Counted from the stretch's first letter, positions 33,749 through 46,200 are shown. The stretch is 64,000 nucleotides of DNA from Isoetes taiwanensis (GCA_021234155.1 JAJEKV010000033.1:13771422-13835421); one strand, 5' to 3'. Translations and numbers: made by a program. Notes: a model not told the origin generated them from the sequence alone.

Positions 33749-34835
33749 AAAAAAAATTATAGCCATTGTGAATAAGGGTGGAATAAAAAAAAATGCCCTT
33801 CCCCTTGAAAGGGCAAAAAATTAAGCAACCTTTAAAATAAGGGCAAGAATTTAGAAAAGGTTTTAAAATTCTATTAATGTCAATAGTCAATATGTATAGC
33901 ATTATCTATAACTTATTGTAAATAAGCAAGGAATTCAAAATCTATAATCAACAAAGCCAAATTTCAAAAAGGAAAAGAAAAAAAAAAGGGAAGAAAGAAA
34001 AAAAGAAAGAAAATCGAAAAACAAAAAGCAACGTTGGGCAGGAACTCCCTTCTATCTGCTGCTTTTTTTCGCAACGGCATGCATGATATATCACTCTCAG
34101 TGATCAGAGACCAGAGTGACATGGACAAAAAGTTCAAGAATCAGACTCATCCGCATTTATACTCCAACCAAATTTCGCTGCTTTGCCAATGCATCGTGTA
34201 TGCCATTTGATTCACATGAAAAACCTGGCAGGTTAGTGTTTGCTTCCAATTCCTTGCATTCCATTGTATTTTTTTTGCTTTAATATTCTTGCCAGTTCTT
34301 TGTTGCATTCGTCCATTCTTGCTTACATTCTTTTGTGTATACATGATCAACAGATTTTACAACCTTAAAATCACGAGGGTTTAGATTATATTTATATCCG
34401 GGCTATGATATGCTAATAAATATATAGACTGCTAGGTTTTTTTGAAATAAAAATTACTTTGTTTTCAATAAATATGTTTTGATAGATAAATGATGTTTTA
34501 TAATGAGTTTTGCAGTAAATAAGGGCAGCTTACATTGTACCATGAACCATGAAATAAAAAGGATTGATAAAATCTTAACCTTCCCAAAAAGGGCAACTCA
34601 TCTTTTACACTTAGACAACTTTTACACTTTGAAAAAAAAAAGTAGGGTCTACCCTTATAAGTTATCCCTGCTTCCTTGTAGGGGTTCCCACCAAAATGCA
34701 GAATTTCAGAACCAAGACGAAGGACAAAAAAATCACGGTTAAAGGAAGCAGAGATATAAAGACAGTGTCAGAGGTCAAAACGGCAAAGGGTCAAAATCGC
34801 ATCTGATTGGAAGAGACAGAGGTCACAGAAAATCA
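33749..34835. other. SUVH downstream region
   Basis: A+T-rich sequence downstream (on the minus strand) of the SUVH stop codon; it must include the SUVH 3'UTR. No clear single poly(A) signal could be picked, and no other gene is seen. Confidence 0.4.
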
Positions 34836-37748
34836 TCAGTACAGCCTACCCCTGCAGTTTTGAGCTCCACAGTAACAGGCTTTAATCTTTTCTCTGCCAT
34901 CAGGGTACCTCACGCTACCAATGGTGTAATTATAGTCATAGCTGAACTCTGTAAAAGGCCGGATATTCTCAGCGGCGAACATCATAAGATGAGGCCGTCG
35001 AAGATCTTCATGGTCCCAAAACACACATTGCACAAAAATGTTGGGGCTGCAGCTATGGTTTATGAATCTTGCAACGTTTCCACATGTAGCTGCATCAATG
35101 GACATATGGGCATCATGAAACTCCTCATAACTGTTAGAAATGCTGGGATTTTGATCTTCAAAGAAACAGGAGATATCTACACCTCTATCCTGGTTGCCTT
35201 TGATGCAGTCAATATCAAATAAATACACATCTCTTCCAACCCTCTTTTCTGCCTCATGAGAATTAATCAATTCCCCTACATATTCACATATAAAACTGCC
35301 TGCAGGTATGGTGTCCCAAGATCTCACGCCCCATCCCTTTTCCTTGGTCTTGAAAACCTCCAAATTAAACTTTCCACCCTTTTGGCTGACCCTATTGTAG
35401 CAACTCTCTGAACAACCACAATCTGGCCCACATTCATAAACTATACTTTTTGTTTCGACCAGTGCCCCATCATGCGTATATGGCAAATTCCCACCATTCT
35501 TTTTGATGCAGCCACATACTGCAGGGTCCCAGCAACGGCCCTTGCATCTGCAGCCCTTAAGTTTTTGAGGCTTTCCCCCCAACAAGATAGCTCTTGATAA
35601 TACCATGTTAGAGACATATTTGAATCTATCAGGCAGATCCTTACCATACGTGTTCACGACACGAATTGGCACGAGCTCCTTCCCTTCAGATAGATCATTC
35701 TTGACTAAGTTCTTTCGAGTTGAAGGCTGCGTCTTTAACTTCCCTGCAAACACAGTTAGTCTGGAGCCCAACTCTGGCTGTCCAGGCAGTCTCACAAGCT
35801 CAAACTGATAGACTTTGAAACCTGCCGCCCCATTTTCAAGCCAATATCTTTTGATCTTGTAAAGGCCATCATAACTGTAAATTCTTGTTGATGGACTCTT
35901 TTTATCAATGTATCCTCTTATAACTCTGATGGGCAGCTGATGAGTATAACTGTTTTTCATGGCCAAATTCCCTCTGTGCAGCTCCTGGTCAGAATTTTGG
36001 CGCCTGCCTGAGCGGTAATCGTTGCCACCTTGACCTGTGTAAATTAACACATCCCCAGTATCTTTGTCATCCTCGTATCCCCCTGATGCAACTACACTTA
36101 CTGCAACTTTAACACCATATTTGCTATCCTTTTCATTAAGGCAAGAAATCCCACTCTGTATCTGCTGATGAAGACCAATAATGTGGATCTCTGATCTGTA
36201 ATAAAATTGATCTCCAACCAGAACTCCAGGAACTGGACCTATTCTTGCCTTCCTGTTAATCCACATACCTCGTGCATTCATATCGGTCCCAGCACGCAGA
36301 TCAGCTCTCTTAACCTTACCATGTTTAGCCTCCTCTAGCTGTTGATACTTTCTGCGCAATTTTTCATATATTTTTAGTGTTTTCATCACCAATGTTCTCG
36401 AGTCATCCGAAGTATTCACATCATTAACATCAACATCTTCTTCTTCTTCTTCATCATAAGAACCTAAATCCTCTTTATCAGAATTATCATTGCAGAATGG
36501 AGGCAATGGCTCAACTACTGAAGAAGCTCTAGCTTTACGACTCTGTGAAATAAGAGGGGGTGATTCATCATCAGGCCAATCCCGAAGTGCAGATAATCTT
36601 TGCGTTAAAGGAGGGTTAGGTTTACAGAAATTAGCAGAAGAGCCATCACAGCTTTCGGGCAATTTTCGAAGAGAAGGAACAGATGACGATCTCAAAGGAA
36701 AATTCTGCCCTGGTGGGTTGCCATGCCATGACCGGTTTTGAGAATCCATGTTTTCCGGTTGTTGGCTATGGTTAAAACGCCATAGAAATTTCTGTTCATT
36801 GGGGTCTACCTTCGTTCTTGGCCGCTTGATACTGGGCTCAAATTGTGCGAGAAACGATGGAACAGAAAGCCTGTGCTTCAAGGCGTTGATTGCTTTCAAC
36901 TGCTCCAAATGTTGAGAATTTTCTGCCCTCAAATCCTCTGTATCATCCGTGTCCATGTCTGCAGCACCATTTCCGGCAACATTTGTTGCCCCTTTGTCAA
37001 CCTCTTCACAAACCTCTGCACTAATTTCACCTTCCTCTAGTAGATCATTACCATCAACCTTCAAATCAACTAGCATAGAATCTGCAGTGGAATTATCTTC
37101 AAAGCCTAAATCCTTTTGAGTCGTCAAATTATTTTTCTCAACCGTCGCAACGCCCGAGTAGTCCTTATGATTATCATGTTCAATAAAAAAAGGATCATCA
37201 GGCATACCTGCATTGGAATCCTCGTGCTGTGGCCAACTCTTATAATCCCGCAGCGTTTGAGGGGTTGAAGGAGACTTCACAATATCAATAGATTCATCCG
37301 GCAAATTTTCTGCTCCAGAACCGTTATCGTCGTCATCGTGGATCAAGATTATTTCCCTACGATCTGCTGGATGATCTAGCGATTTTTCCCGTCTCAAACT
37401 GACTGAATCAATCATTCTTTTACCTGAATCTTCGCAACAACAACCTTGATAACGAGAAGAACTTTCTGCAGGATCATCTCCACAGCGACAATCGAGAAGG
37501 CTATTCTTGGTAGAATTACTATTGTCGGAATTATCAACTCTTATCACATTCTTCAATTCTTGAACCGGAATGGAGATTTTTTTCGGCCCGCAGCCGGGCG
37601 GCCATGTTCTCACCGCCACAGGTCTGCTCTTCACCGCCATTGCCAATCTCAACTTCTTAGAAAGGGTAACATTTTTTCCAACGGCATTTCCCGGCTCAAG
37701 ATCATCAGCGGGACACAAGCACCGGGGCATGGCAACCAGTGCTTCCAT
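34836..37748 (-). CDS. SUVH-type histone H3K9 methyltransferase (SRA-preSET-SET), SUVH4/5/6-like
   Basis: Single-exon CDS of 970 codons. The start is the ATG at 37748; the codon two positions upstream is TTG, not ATG. The protein deposits H3K9 methylation at heterochromatin after binding methylated DNA. Domains: a long divergent acidic/Ser-rich N-terminus (1-500, with an EEEEED run near 433 and a charged helix near 455-475); SRA/YDG (about 503-660: GPVPGVLVGDQFYYR, SGGYEDD, DVLIYTGQGGN, VRVIRG-like block, YDGLY); pre-SET with all nine cysteines (733-783); SET (about 795-942) with RFINHSCSPN, catalytic NHSC at 897-900, and YDYNY; post-SET CYCGAQNC. The family is certain; a SUVH5/6-like position is inferred from an intronless CDS, a long N-terminus and the SRA sequence. 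No break or missing residue, so it looks functional. Confidence 0.95.
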   Translation of the reverse strand: MEALVAMPRCLCPADDLEPGNAVGKNVTLSKKLRLAMAVKSRPVAVRTWPPGCGPKKISIPVQELKNVIRVDNSDNSNSTKNSLLDCRCGDDPAESSSRYQGCCCEDSGKRMIDSVSLRREKSLDHPADRREIILIHDDDDNGSGAENLPDESIDIVKSPSTPQTLRDYKSWPQHEDSNAGMPDDPFFIEHDNHKDYSGVATVEKNNLTTQKDLGFEDNSTADSMLVDLKVDGNDLLEEGEISAEVCEEVDKGATNVAGNGAADMDTDDTEDLRAENSQHLEQLKAINALKHRLSVPSFLAQFEPSIKRPRTKVDPNEQKFLWRFNHSQQPENMDSQNRSWHGNPPGQNFPLRSSSVPSLRKLPESCDGSSANFCKPNPPLTQRLSALRDWPDDESPPLISQSRKARASSVVEPLPPFCNDNSDKEDLGSYDEEEEEDVDVNDVNTSDDSRTLVMKTLKIYEKLRRKYQQLEEAKHGKVKRADLRAGTDMNARGMWINRKARIGPVPGVLVGDQFYYRSEIHIIGLHQQIQSGISCLNEKDSKYGVKVAVSVVASGGYEDDKDTGDVLIYTGQGGNDYRSGRRQNSDQELHRGNLAMKNSYTHQLPIRVIRGYIDKKSPSTRIYSYDGLYKIKRYWLENGAAGFKVYQFELVRLPGQPELGSRLTVFAGKLKTQPSTRKNLVKNDLSEGKELVPIRVVNTYGKDLPDRFKYVSNMVLSRAILLGGKPQKLKGCRCKGRCWDPAVCGCIKKNGGNLPYTHDGALVETKSIVYECGPDCGCSESCYNRVSQKGGKFNLEVFKTKEKGWGVRSWDTIPAGSFICEYVGELINSHEAEKRVGRDVYLFDIDCIKGNQDRGVDISCFFEDQNPSISNSYEEFHDAHMSIDAATCGNVARFINHSCSPNIFVQCVFWDHEDLRRPHLMMFAAENIRPFTEFSYDYNYTIGSVRYPDGREKIKACYCGAQNCRGRLY

Positions 37749-37756
37749 TTTCAAAC

Positions 37757-37832
37757 CTGCAAATTAGAATACATTTCTCAACTCGATTCATAAAAATGAT
37801 GCTAGAAACGAACTATTATAAGCGGGTCTTAC
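37757..37832 (-). other. Inferred 5'UTR intron of the SUVH gene
   Basis: On the minus strand, TTTCG|GTAAGACC at 37832 and TAATTTGCAG|GTTTGAAA at 37757 are textbook donor and acceptor sites bounding 76 bp. The acceptor is 8 bp upstream of the start codon. A small intron just before the ATG of a single-exon CDS fits the gene structure of several SUVH genes. It needs transcript support. Confidence 0.6.
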
Positions 37833-38560
37833 CGAAATCGAAAGATCAGGGCTGCAGAGTCGTAGAAATCGTCCAAATATTTATCAGACTCTCGTATTAA
37901 ACAGAAATCAAGGAAATCTTGGGCAGATGATACAGTTCTGGAGAAGATTTCGCGACTCGAGGGAAGGGAAGAGGCGCCATATCCAGAAGAGCGCGAGATA
38001 CAAATATCTCAAAGTAGAAAGTTTAAGTGGTCCGTGTGAAAGAGGATATACTTGAGCCCCAAATGTTTAATGAGTATTTCGTATTCGTACGTGAATCTCG
38101 GTCGACGTGGCATTTTCACGCCTGTTTTTATGGCAGTGAAGCACATTAATATTCGTTAGGATAGCATCCATCATTCATCATTGTATCATTTAAGAGCCTA
38201 ATTGACAGAGAATATTCTCTATCAGTTTGATGATAATTAATATATCCTAAGATTTTTAGAATTTTCTTTTGATTCAAGCGAGGATACCTGCATTTGGATT
38301 TGATCTCGTGACTCGTAGGGATCCCACGAAACCAATTCCGCAGTTAAAGGTTTATTGCGCAGTTTTGGGTCTCACTCAGCGCTGTAAATGTCGGAGGACG
38401 TGGCCATGTTATAGTCAGTCCGCTGGGGAAAGTCTTTAATGGTACAAAAAATATTCCTACAAACTTAAAATTCTACACCAATTTCTTAGAAAGTTTTTTT
38501 GGGTTGCCCCTAGGGGGGCAAACCCTCGTTTATGTGGGTATGTCCAGGTATATGCCGGCA
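37833..38560 (-). promoter_or_regulatory. SUVH leader exon and probable promoter region
   Basis: Upstream of the inferred 5'UTR intron on the minus strand; the non-coding first exon must start somewhere in 37833-38050. I could not choose a TATA box or start site. The region to 38560 has no other gene. Confidence 0.35.
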
Positions 38561-38665
38561 TATGCCTAGCATATACTGGTGACTGCTAAAAACTGGCTGG
38601 TGCCTGTAAGTGTTAGGTCATCCAGCCCATTCCTTCGCAGGCGTGGCTATGGCAAAACAGACAGA

Positions 38666-38753
38666 GCATCTGGCTATGGCGATCCCCATGAGGCGAACCC
38701 GGACCTCAAGCATCTGGCTATGGCGATCCCCATGAGGCGAACCCGGACCTCAA
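38666..38753. repeat. 44-bp tandem duplication
   Basis: GCATCTGGCTATGGCGATCC...GGCGAACCCGGACCTCAA is present twice head-to-tail with no differences seen, so it is recent. It lies directly upstream of the PP2A B' fragment. Confidence 0.9.
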
Positions 38754-38785
38754 GCAATCAACGAGACCAAAAGAAAGGACTCTAT

Positions 38786-39106
38786 GAAGTATTTGAGGCT
38801 TTGCTTTGCCACTAAAGGAGGAGCACAAACTGTTTTTGGTGAGGGCACTCATCCTTCTCGTTTCCATCTACCATCAACAGCTTTCATACTGCATTACACA
38901 GTTTGTTGAGAAAGACTTCAAGCTTGCTGACACAGTGATAAGAGGTCTTCTTAAGTACTGGCCTGTTACCAATAGTCAGAAGGAGGTCCTTTTCGAAAGT
39001 GAGGTAGAGGAAGTATTGGAGGCCCACACCCGCCAGAGTTTCAGCGTTGCATGGTTCCTCTTTTTAAAGCAAATTAGTCGATGCTTAAACAGCTCACATT
39101 TTCAGG
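38786..39106 (+). pseudogene. PP2A B' (B56) regulatory subunit fragment
   Basis: The + strand encodes [35 protein letters not shown] and then [20 protein letters not shown], the core HEAT-like repeat region of B56/B' subunits that direct protein phosphatase 2A to substrates. Then the frame slips: EEVLEA is followed in another frame by [13 protein letters not shown] and back again by [13 protein letters not shown]. About nine residues normally before YHQQL are missing. The copy ends at TTTTCAG|GTGAGG, which reads like a retained exon boundary, so it probably arose from genomic DNA, not from a spliced mRNA. Only about 105 of roughly 500 residues are present. The next exon is not found downstream. 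Confidence 0.9.
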
Positions 39107-42100
39107 TGAGGTTCTTGATGCATTTGGTTTTGCGATGCTTTTAATTGATGTTAAGTTACTTTAGGCGATTTTATCTTTATGTCATGGTCAATATACTTCT
39201 TTGCTACTTTTGCATCTGTATCAGGAGACATAACATATCATAGAATATACAAATTGTAGATGTGGCCATGCAGGTTCCATGGTCGGCTCCTCTTCCTCTG
39301 GGTCCAAGCTTTCCGAGCCTGAGTTTCCATGGGCAGAAGGAGGAAGTGAACGGAAAATATTTGTACCAACCATCTTCACAACATCTTCATAAGCAGGTTC
39401 ATGTATTTTCCCTGGTGACAGTGTTATATATTCTACAAGTTCATTAAGATTTTGTTTCTTTATCTCTTTTCTCCGTTTGCATTCTTTGTTGGATCTGTGA
39501 AGTCAAAAACGTTGGTGCAGAGCTTGAGCTTATTGATGAAAAGCATTTGCCGATCCGAACTAGGAACATCTTTGAATAAGGGCAACTGTTCAAAGTTTGA
39601 CCCATTTGCGCAGAACAATCGGCTTATCCTTTATCCGGCTTGCCCCATATCCCGGCATTGCCCCAACATTTTGTCTCAGAGAGGTGTCATTGGCGGTGCC
39701 AATCGGTTTATTCGACGCCTCGAGTTTCTGGCGTCCATCCATATTTCTCATCCCTCTTAGCTGCTGTATTGTTGGCCAGAAAAAATATTACGGATCAACG
39801 ATTCACAACTACTGCAAATATGGGACGGATTGAGCAAAAGGCTGAAGAATTCCCTCTGGGTAAGATAATTCCCATGCTTTAATTTCACATGTCCCTTATT
39901 GATGTTTATAGTCAGTGAGATGCATGTTATTATGATATTTGCACTGATTATAAAGTCTATGCCAGTAAAAGCTCTTAATAGTCTTCTATATGTTGTGACG
40001 AGCCTGCCGAGTTGACCCTCTATGCAACTCGGGATCTTGTCAATACTACGCTAATTCTAGGTTGGTATGACAAACAATTGAATATGGTGAAGAATTGAAT
40101 CTTCCTCTTGCACAGCTAAATTGCACACTCAAAACTCAATGAGCAAATACTTGATATCTCAATATAATCAAATAACATTAACATCCAAAGAATCCATATT
40201 CTCAATGGTTACAGCATCCATGTTAGCAACTCAATCCTAGAAGCTTCTCGCCCATCCATGAGCCACAATTGGTTGGTGCCATCGCCTTGCTCTTTTCACT
40301 TTGCACATGCACTCACTTTGGGGTTAGTCCTCGTGACTAAGTGGGGATCCCCGGCGCCTCTGCATGCATGGAAATACTCACGGAATCTTGGATAGCAAAC
40401 ATAACAATTCAAAGACACAAGAACCTATGGTGCAAGCAGCTAGACTATGACAATAAAGAAAACATCATGAACATCAAGAGCAAAGAACATAACCGAGTAT
40501 CAAACCATCATAAACAAACTCGGGACAATGGGTAGCTCGGCCGGCCTACATACAGGCCCATTAGCGACATGTTGCCCGGCCGACTTACATTCCAAGCCAC
40601 AGAGCGAGGTGGTGGGGTGAACCTCAGATATCGATACCCTCTCAACCCCACGCCCGCACTTTGGAGGACCTCTTACCATGGGGTTTCACAAGAGTTGGTC
40701 GGACGTAGCAATCCCTGCCAGGAGAACTAACGCCCGGTGTCACAGAGCACAAGAACCACAGAGAATCACAGATGAACATGAGCATGCCGGAGCAACCTAG
40801 GCCACTGAACCTAGAAGCCCGACCCCGGAGGTTCCAAATACATAACAAATACCAAGACAACAGTGGAACAATGCAAAGACCATGACATGTGGGTTCATTA
40901 GAGAATTTACAATAAATGTGCCTAGATCATACTCTTAGCCCTTGCCGAGGTTGCCCATACAACCTAACCATGCCGAAGTAGCTAACTCATTGGTGAAGAT
41001 CATGATCACAATACAAACATGTGGAGGAAGTTACGAGCCTGACTGTCATTGATGTAGCTTCAATACCTATATACGTTACTGATCAAGGAAAGATACTAAC
41101 ATCTTCTATAATGCAAAACTTACCTCGAAACCATCTTCCCATGAGGAATACAACGTTCCATAACGTTTATACTTTGAATCCATTAGCTATGATGCTCTTG
41201 ATAAAATACAATGCAACAACTTGAAAACTTACGATTCACGCTTTTCGGACTAATTTGTACTTCATGCTATAGTCACATTCGAGAAACCCCAAGCTTCACA
41301 TGGCTCTCCTTGTACCAATGTGGACCCGTCTCAATCTCAATAATCCTTGATGTCGGATGACCGCTTATTCCTATTTCAAGATCCACATGCGAACTTGATT
41401 TGAAATCCTTGATGCCGAGGGGTCGTTGACGCTCTACATCCGTGCTAGACTACTTCTCAAAGATTAGCCCCATCTCCATGAGCTAAGAAAGATACTTTAT
41501 CCCAAACCTTAGAATTTTACCATAGTTAGACAATTATCAAACAATGCATATTCTTACTATTATGATTATTACGCTTTCGACTCTTCATGCTCCGATCTCC
41601 TCTGGCCGCTAAGCTCGAATGCAACCCAATTCCATCTATGAGGACTTAGCTTCATACTAGGACATGCAAATAAATTGAGAAAGGCATCAAATACAAGACC
41701 AACAAAATAAAGCACAAAACCAAAATGACAAAAACATAACATGAACACAAAATGGCGTTGGAGAGCTCGGTGCCGAGCCGGATCCAATCTAATTACGCCT
41801 TTTTTAAAGTTTCCATGCTGAATCGGTGCTCTTCATGTAATATTCAGCCATTCTTGACTTAAAATCAGCCTTACAGGGATGTTTCCAATCATTGATTTTC
41901 TTCTCTAGCCTTATGAGTCTCCAACAAATTCATAATCTATCATATTTGCATGCAAAAATCATGTGCAGACTAATCATGGCAGCTCATAGCACACCTCAAT
42001 TGATCAAAAGCAAAACCCCACCTGATAATTTCTTTCCACATAGATCTCTGGACCCCTTGTAATTGATTGCGCCTCCAAAGATCGTCTTCTAGCTCCAAGA

Positions 42101-42670
42101 AGCAAACTGCAGAAGAATAGGCATAGTGCAGTCAATTCTGACTCAGCATCACTATTTCTGTCATAACTTTTGCATACGGATGAGTTTTGGCTTGATCAGA
42201 CCCATTCCGGAAAGCTTACTTAAAGACCTTTCCAACAAAAGAAAAATCACCTGAAACGGATCTCGGGTCGCCGAGATATGATGCTTCAAATTTCGGGCTC
42301 CAAAACTGCCCAGAATTGCTCCCTACCTTCATGCTCTGCAATAAACCTTTCTCCAAAGAGATAAAACCCTAATCTCATGCTGTATATATGCCATGAATAT
42401 GTATATACATCTTATATTATAATGTTGTGTAATGGACCGCGCCCTAAATCGGACGGCGGAGATCGTTCAATCAAATCGGACGGCGTAGATGTTTCGTTTT
42501 AACTTGCTTTAGGTTTTTTCTGCAAGAGCGCCCGTTCTATTGCCTGCTGTAGCCGTGGAGGTGGATCATTCTACAGTTTTCTTGGGCGGCCATCGATATA
42601 GCCTAGACAGCATCGAGCTCTCCTAACATAGGCTTTTGAACTTCTGGTGGAGGTTTTTTATTTAGGCTCT
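39107..42670. other. Gene-poor stretch with possible exon and LTR-like debris
   Basis: 39496-39585 reads [20 protein letters not shown] then RTRNIFE in one + strand frame, an exon-like stretch of unknown family. Frames at 39600-39880 are open (up to 80 codons) without recognisable domains. 42150-42400 contains a patch (CATAACTTTTGCATACGGAT, TGAAACGGATCTCGG) of a kind I associate with plant LTR-element leaders, with TATATATG and an inverted AGGGTTTTAT nearby on the minus strand; no domains accompany it. Confidence 0.3.
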
Positions 42671-42680
42671 GGAAAATGAT

Positions 42681-43246
42681 GGCTGTGTTTTTTATTTTGC
42701 AGCAGGGCCTATCACTCTGCTTGCCAAAGTCGTGAAGAAAGCTCAAGTGGAGCTCTACAACTGGATAATGTAAAGGTGGCTGTGTTTTTGATTTCGCAGC
42801 AGGGCCTATCACTCTGCTTGCCAAAATCGTGAAGAAAGCTCAAGTGGAGCTCTACAACTGGATATTGTAAGGAGTTTTTTATCCGTTATTTAGAAAGCCA
42901 AGGCGGATCTAGCTGTGATTTTAATTTCGCAGCAGGGCCAATCAATCTGCTTGCCAAAGTCCTGAAGAAAGCTTAAGTGGAGCTCTACAACTGGATAGTG
43001 TAAGGAGTTCTTTAATCAGTTATTTAGAAAGCCAAGGCGGATCTCATCAAAGAGGTGCCACTATCCATTTCGCTGCTATCCGATTAAACCTTTGTTCTCC
43101 TAAAAATACCTCAGAGTTTATTGTTATCGGATCTTGGGATCATAAAGCCTTTAAGGAAGCCCAGAAATATTCTAAGGCTGGAGGGAAAAAGCTTACAAAT
43201 ATATCACTATTCCAACTGAATCGAACTTCCAGGTTTTTACTGATGC
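42681..43246 (+). pseudogene. Phosphoserine aminotransferase (SerC/PSAT) fragment with triplicated N-terminal segment
   Basis: Three head-to-tail copies (about 42681-42777, 42778-42910, 42911-43046) encode the enzyme's N-terminal motif FNFAAGPITLLAKVVKKAQ and then VELYNW, and copies 2 and 3 add a degraded KEFLSVI.KAKADL. After the third copy the sequence continues into GATIHFAAIRLNLCSPKNTS and SWDHKAFKEAQKYSKAGG, the next conserved part of PSAT. The enzyme makes phosphoserine in plastidial serine synthesis. The central GMSVMEMSHRG block is lost, each copy ends in stops or frameshifts, and the PLP lysine region is absent, so this is non-functional. Confidence 0.85.
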
Positions 43247-46200
43247 AAAATATCTGCATGTAGCTTGCTTAACAATTTGATATTCTTAATATTTGTCTAT
43301 AGCTTTTGTCCGTTTGGGCCTTAGAGAATAGGAGCTTATTCCTTATACAATTTATAACTTCATATATGTGGCTTGCGAGTTTATCATATGCAGGTTATAT
43401 TGATAAGGGGTGTGGTTAATTGAGGGACATTTGAAGGCCATGTTTTTCAAGAACCAGTTGGAATAGTAGGTCAAATAATACCATGGAAATCTACTTTTGA
43501 TATTGTTTTTGTTTGCAGGTGCTTAGAATACTAGAAGGAGGCAGAGTGATAAAAAATAAGGAGTCCTTCTGCCAGGTTTATTCAAACGCGCAGTCCTCTT
43601 CACTTCTCTTCCCTTCAGCCAGGGTTTGTATTATTTGTAATAGAAACTAGAGCTTGCTTCAATATTGTTGTACAGTAGAAAACTTGCATATTATTTATTA
43701 TTTAGTGGTCTTACTTAAAACGGAGCTATTCAAGACCAGCTTCTCTTCCATTTGAAGAAATGAAGGTATGAATAAGTTACTGATTTCTATTGCAGAGCCG
43801 AAGAGCTCACCATAGCATACAGAATCCAGAATAGGCATATTTGTTTATTATATTTTCTAATAATAAACCCGGTGCTAGGCCGCATTCTAATACTCTGCCA
43901 TTATAGATCTGCATGAATTATGCAGAGTTATTTATGCTGATATGTGGCACAAGGAAATCCGCCTTAGGAATCCACTGGAAATGCTTCAATATTGAGCTTC
44001 TAAAATGCATATAATTGCACCACATTGAGATTTATACTGAAAAAGTGATTGTGTATGGAATGGCAGAAACATTGCCTTTTGTTTACAATGAGTTCTTCAC
44101 AACTTCATCAAGAAGCACTATGGTCGACAATAGTAGACTATTGCAATATGTTGTGATTACACTGGTCTATCAAAATATAGAACTATCAAAATATATCACA
44201 CATTTAATGGAACTAGAATAAACTTTTTTTTTAATACAAAATCTAACATGCAAGGTTCAATATACATCCCGATAAGCTATGCTTTCAATTTTTCATTTAA
44301 CATGCGAGGTTCAATGTACATCCACATAAGCTATGCTTTCAATTTTTCATCTAACATGCAAGGTTCAATGTACATCCACATAAGCTATGCTGGCTTTCAA
44401 TTTGTCATCATAGACATGGACATTGGAAGCCAAGACATGGTATCCCCAATACATATAGCCAATGCACTTATCAAAGATAACTCTGTACCTTTAATAAATC
44501 TAGCCCAAGACATTTCTCGACTCTCAAGCAACGCCCAGCAACGCTGGGCACCATTACTAGTACATAAATAGGTATATTGACCCATTAGGTGGCCAGGACC
44601 GTTACATATGTTATGACATTGATTGCCATGTCTTTCTCCAATCTTCTGTCATTCTACTCGATGATCTAGCATGGTGTTATTTCATCTCTGTTAAGCCATG
44701 CAGGTTCTTAATCTTTACAGGTGACGAATGAGGAATTTGGTAGATTTCCATCCATGGACGGACTGTTTGTGAATATTAATCTTGTCTGTCTTTCTCTATG
44801 GTGACCATGCTCAGGAAAAAAATCAGGGCATTTCTTCCTTAGCTAGCCCCTACTTATTTTCCCGGAGCCAATGGGTCCAATTTGCTAGACTGCCTAAATA
44901 TTTGTTTGTTGACCCATAAAGATTGAGACTCATGTGTGGGCTTTGGATCTAATTTGCAAGTATGTTTGATTTTGCTTATTTGCTAAAAGCTTGAGAATCA
45001 AGGTGATCAAACTTAATCAATGGTTCGCTATTTCATGCTCTGCAATGCATTCACCAAAGGTCCGGATGGCAAAGTGTGTTTATATTTGAAGATGTCTTAG
45101 TTGTACATATCTTATGTTAGTTTTTATAGAACAAATGGAAAAAAAAAGGGGTTATAGCTAATCAACGGTGTTAAAAGTTGTTTATATTTTATGATATAGG
45201 TAAAAGCGGAAGCTTCTAAAGAAAAGGGCCTGGCGAGGAAGATTTTGAAGCCTTTGCGGAAGGAAGGACATGAAAGGTGATAATCGAGGAAGATGACGAG
45301 GAAAAGCTAGAAACAATTTTTTCTACCCCATTTAAAACACCGGGGACGAAAATCTATTTTGTTTAGATTGAATTCTCGGACAAATTATTTCGTTTGGCGG
45401 TGTGTTCTCGGGGATGAAGATGGATGCGAAGATGTTGGCACCAAAGAAGAGTCAAGTGGTGGCTTGGTGGGATCATCCGCTACTTGGGTCGTGCTATTGG
45501 CCGTGGGAGGACATTTTCTTGGTATTGTCATGAAGTTAAAAGGCAGTGGAGTGATTGCTCATAAGACTTTCCACAGGTTTGTTGAATGCTATTGGGACTT
45601 TTAAGGTGTTAAATTTGGTAAAACATGTCAAACCATCCTTAAGGTCTCTTATGTTTAAGGTCTTAATAGTAATGGTTTTCTTGTGTGATGGGGAGTAAGA
45701 TCTGAAGGATGAAAAGACTGCCACGTTTAAACTGCCCTTTATTATTTAAGAGTGACAATTTACTTGAAAGTTCCACCGATTGTTTTGTGACAGTGCCCAG
45801 CTTGGATAAGGCGTTGTTATTTATATGAACATGATCCAGTCTTGCAATTATTTTGGCATCGTGAACCCCAGCTTAATACGATCTCCCTCCTCTTTGCTTG
45901 GTCTGGTCACAGGTTGAAGCTAGAATTTTGCATGTGGCCCCTAGGAATGATTTAGTCCCAACATTTGGGCGACAATTTAGATCTACATGACAAGAATAAT
46001 ATAGTGCAATCTTTATAAGTGTATCAGTGCACAAAATATGTATTATTGATCTTCATACGCACTTGGTGAAAATAAAAAGTCAAGACGCCCATGCCATAAT
46101 GACTCCTCCAAAAAGCCTATCATACTTCACCCTTGGCTTCAACAACATATTGCCCTTTACGTTTGATTAACATATATCAACCCTAGCCTCAACAACCTTT

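Noticed and set aside
34860-35222. ORFs of up to 120 codons opposite the SUVH gene
   Set aside because: Antisense shadows of a strongly conserved CDS.
37749-37754. SUVH start two codons upstream of the ATG
   Set aside because: The codon there is TTG; the first ATG is at 37748 and lies just after a plausible splice acceptor.
39496-39585. Exon of an identifiable gene ([20 protein letters not shown])
   Set aside because: Reads like protein, but I could not place it in a family, so it is only mentioned in the region note.
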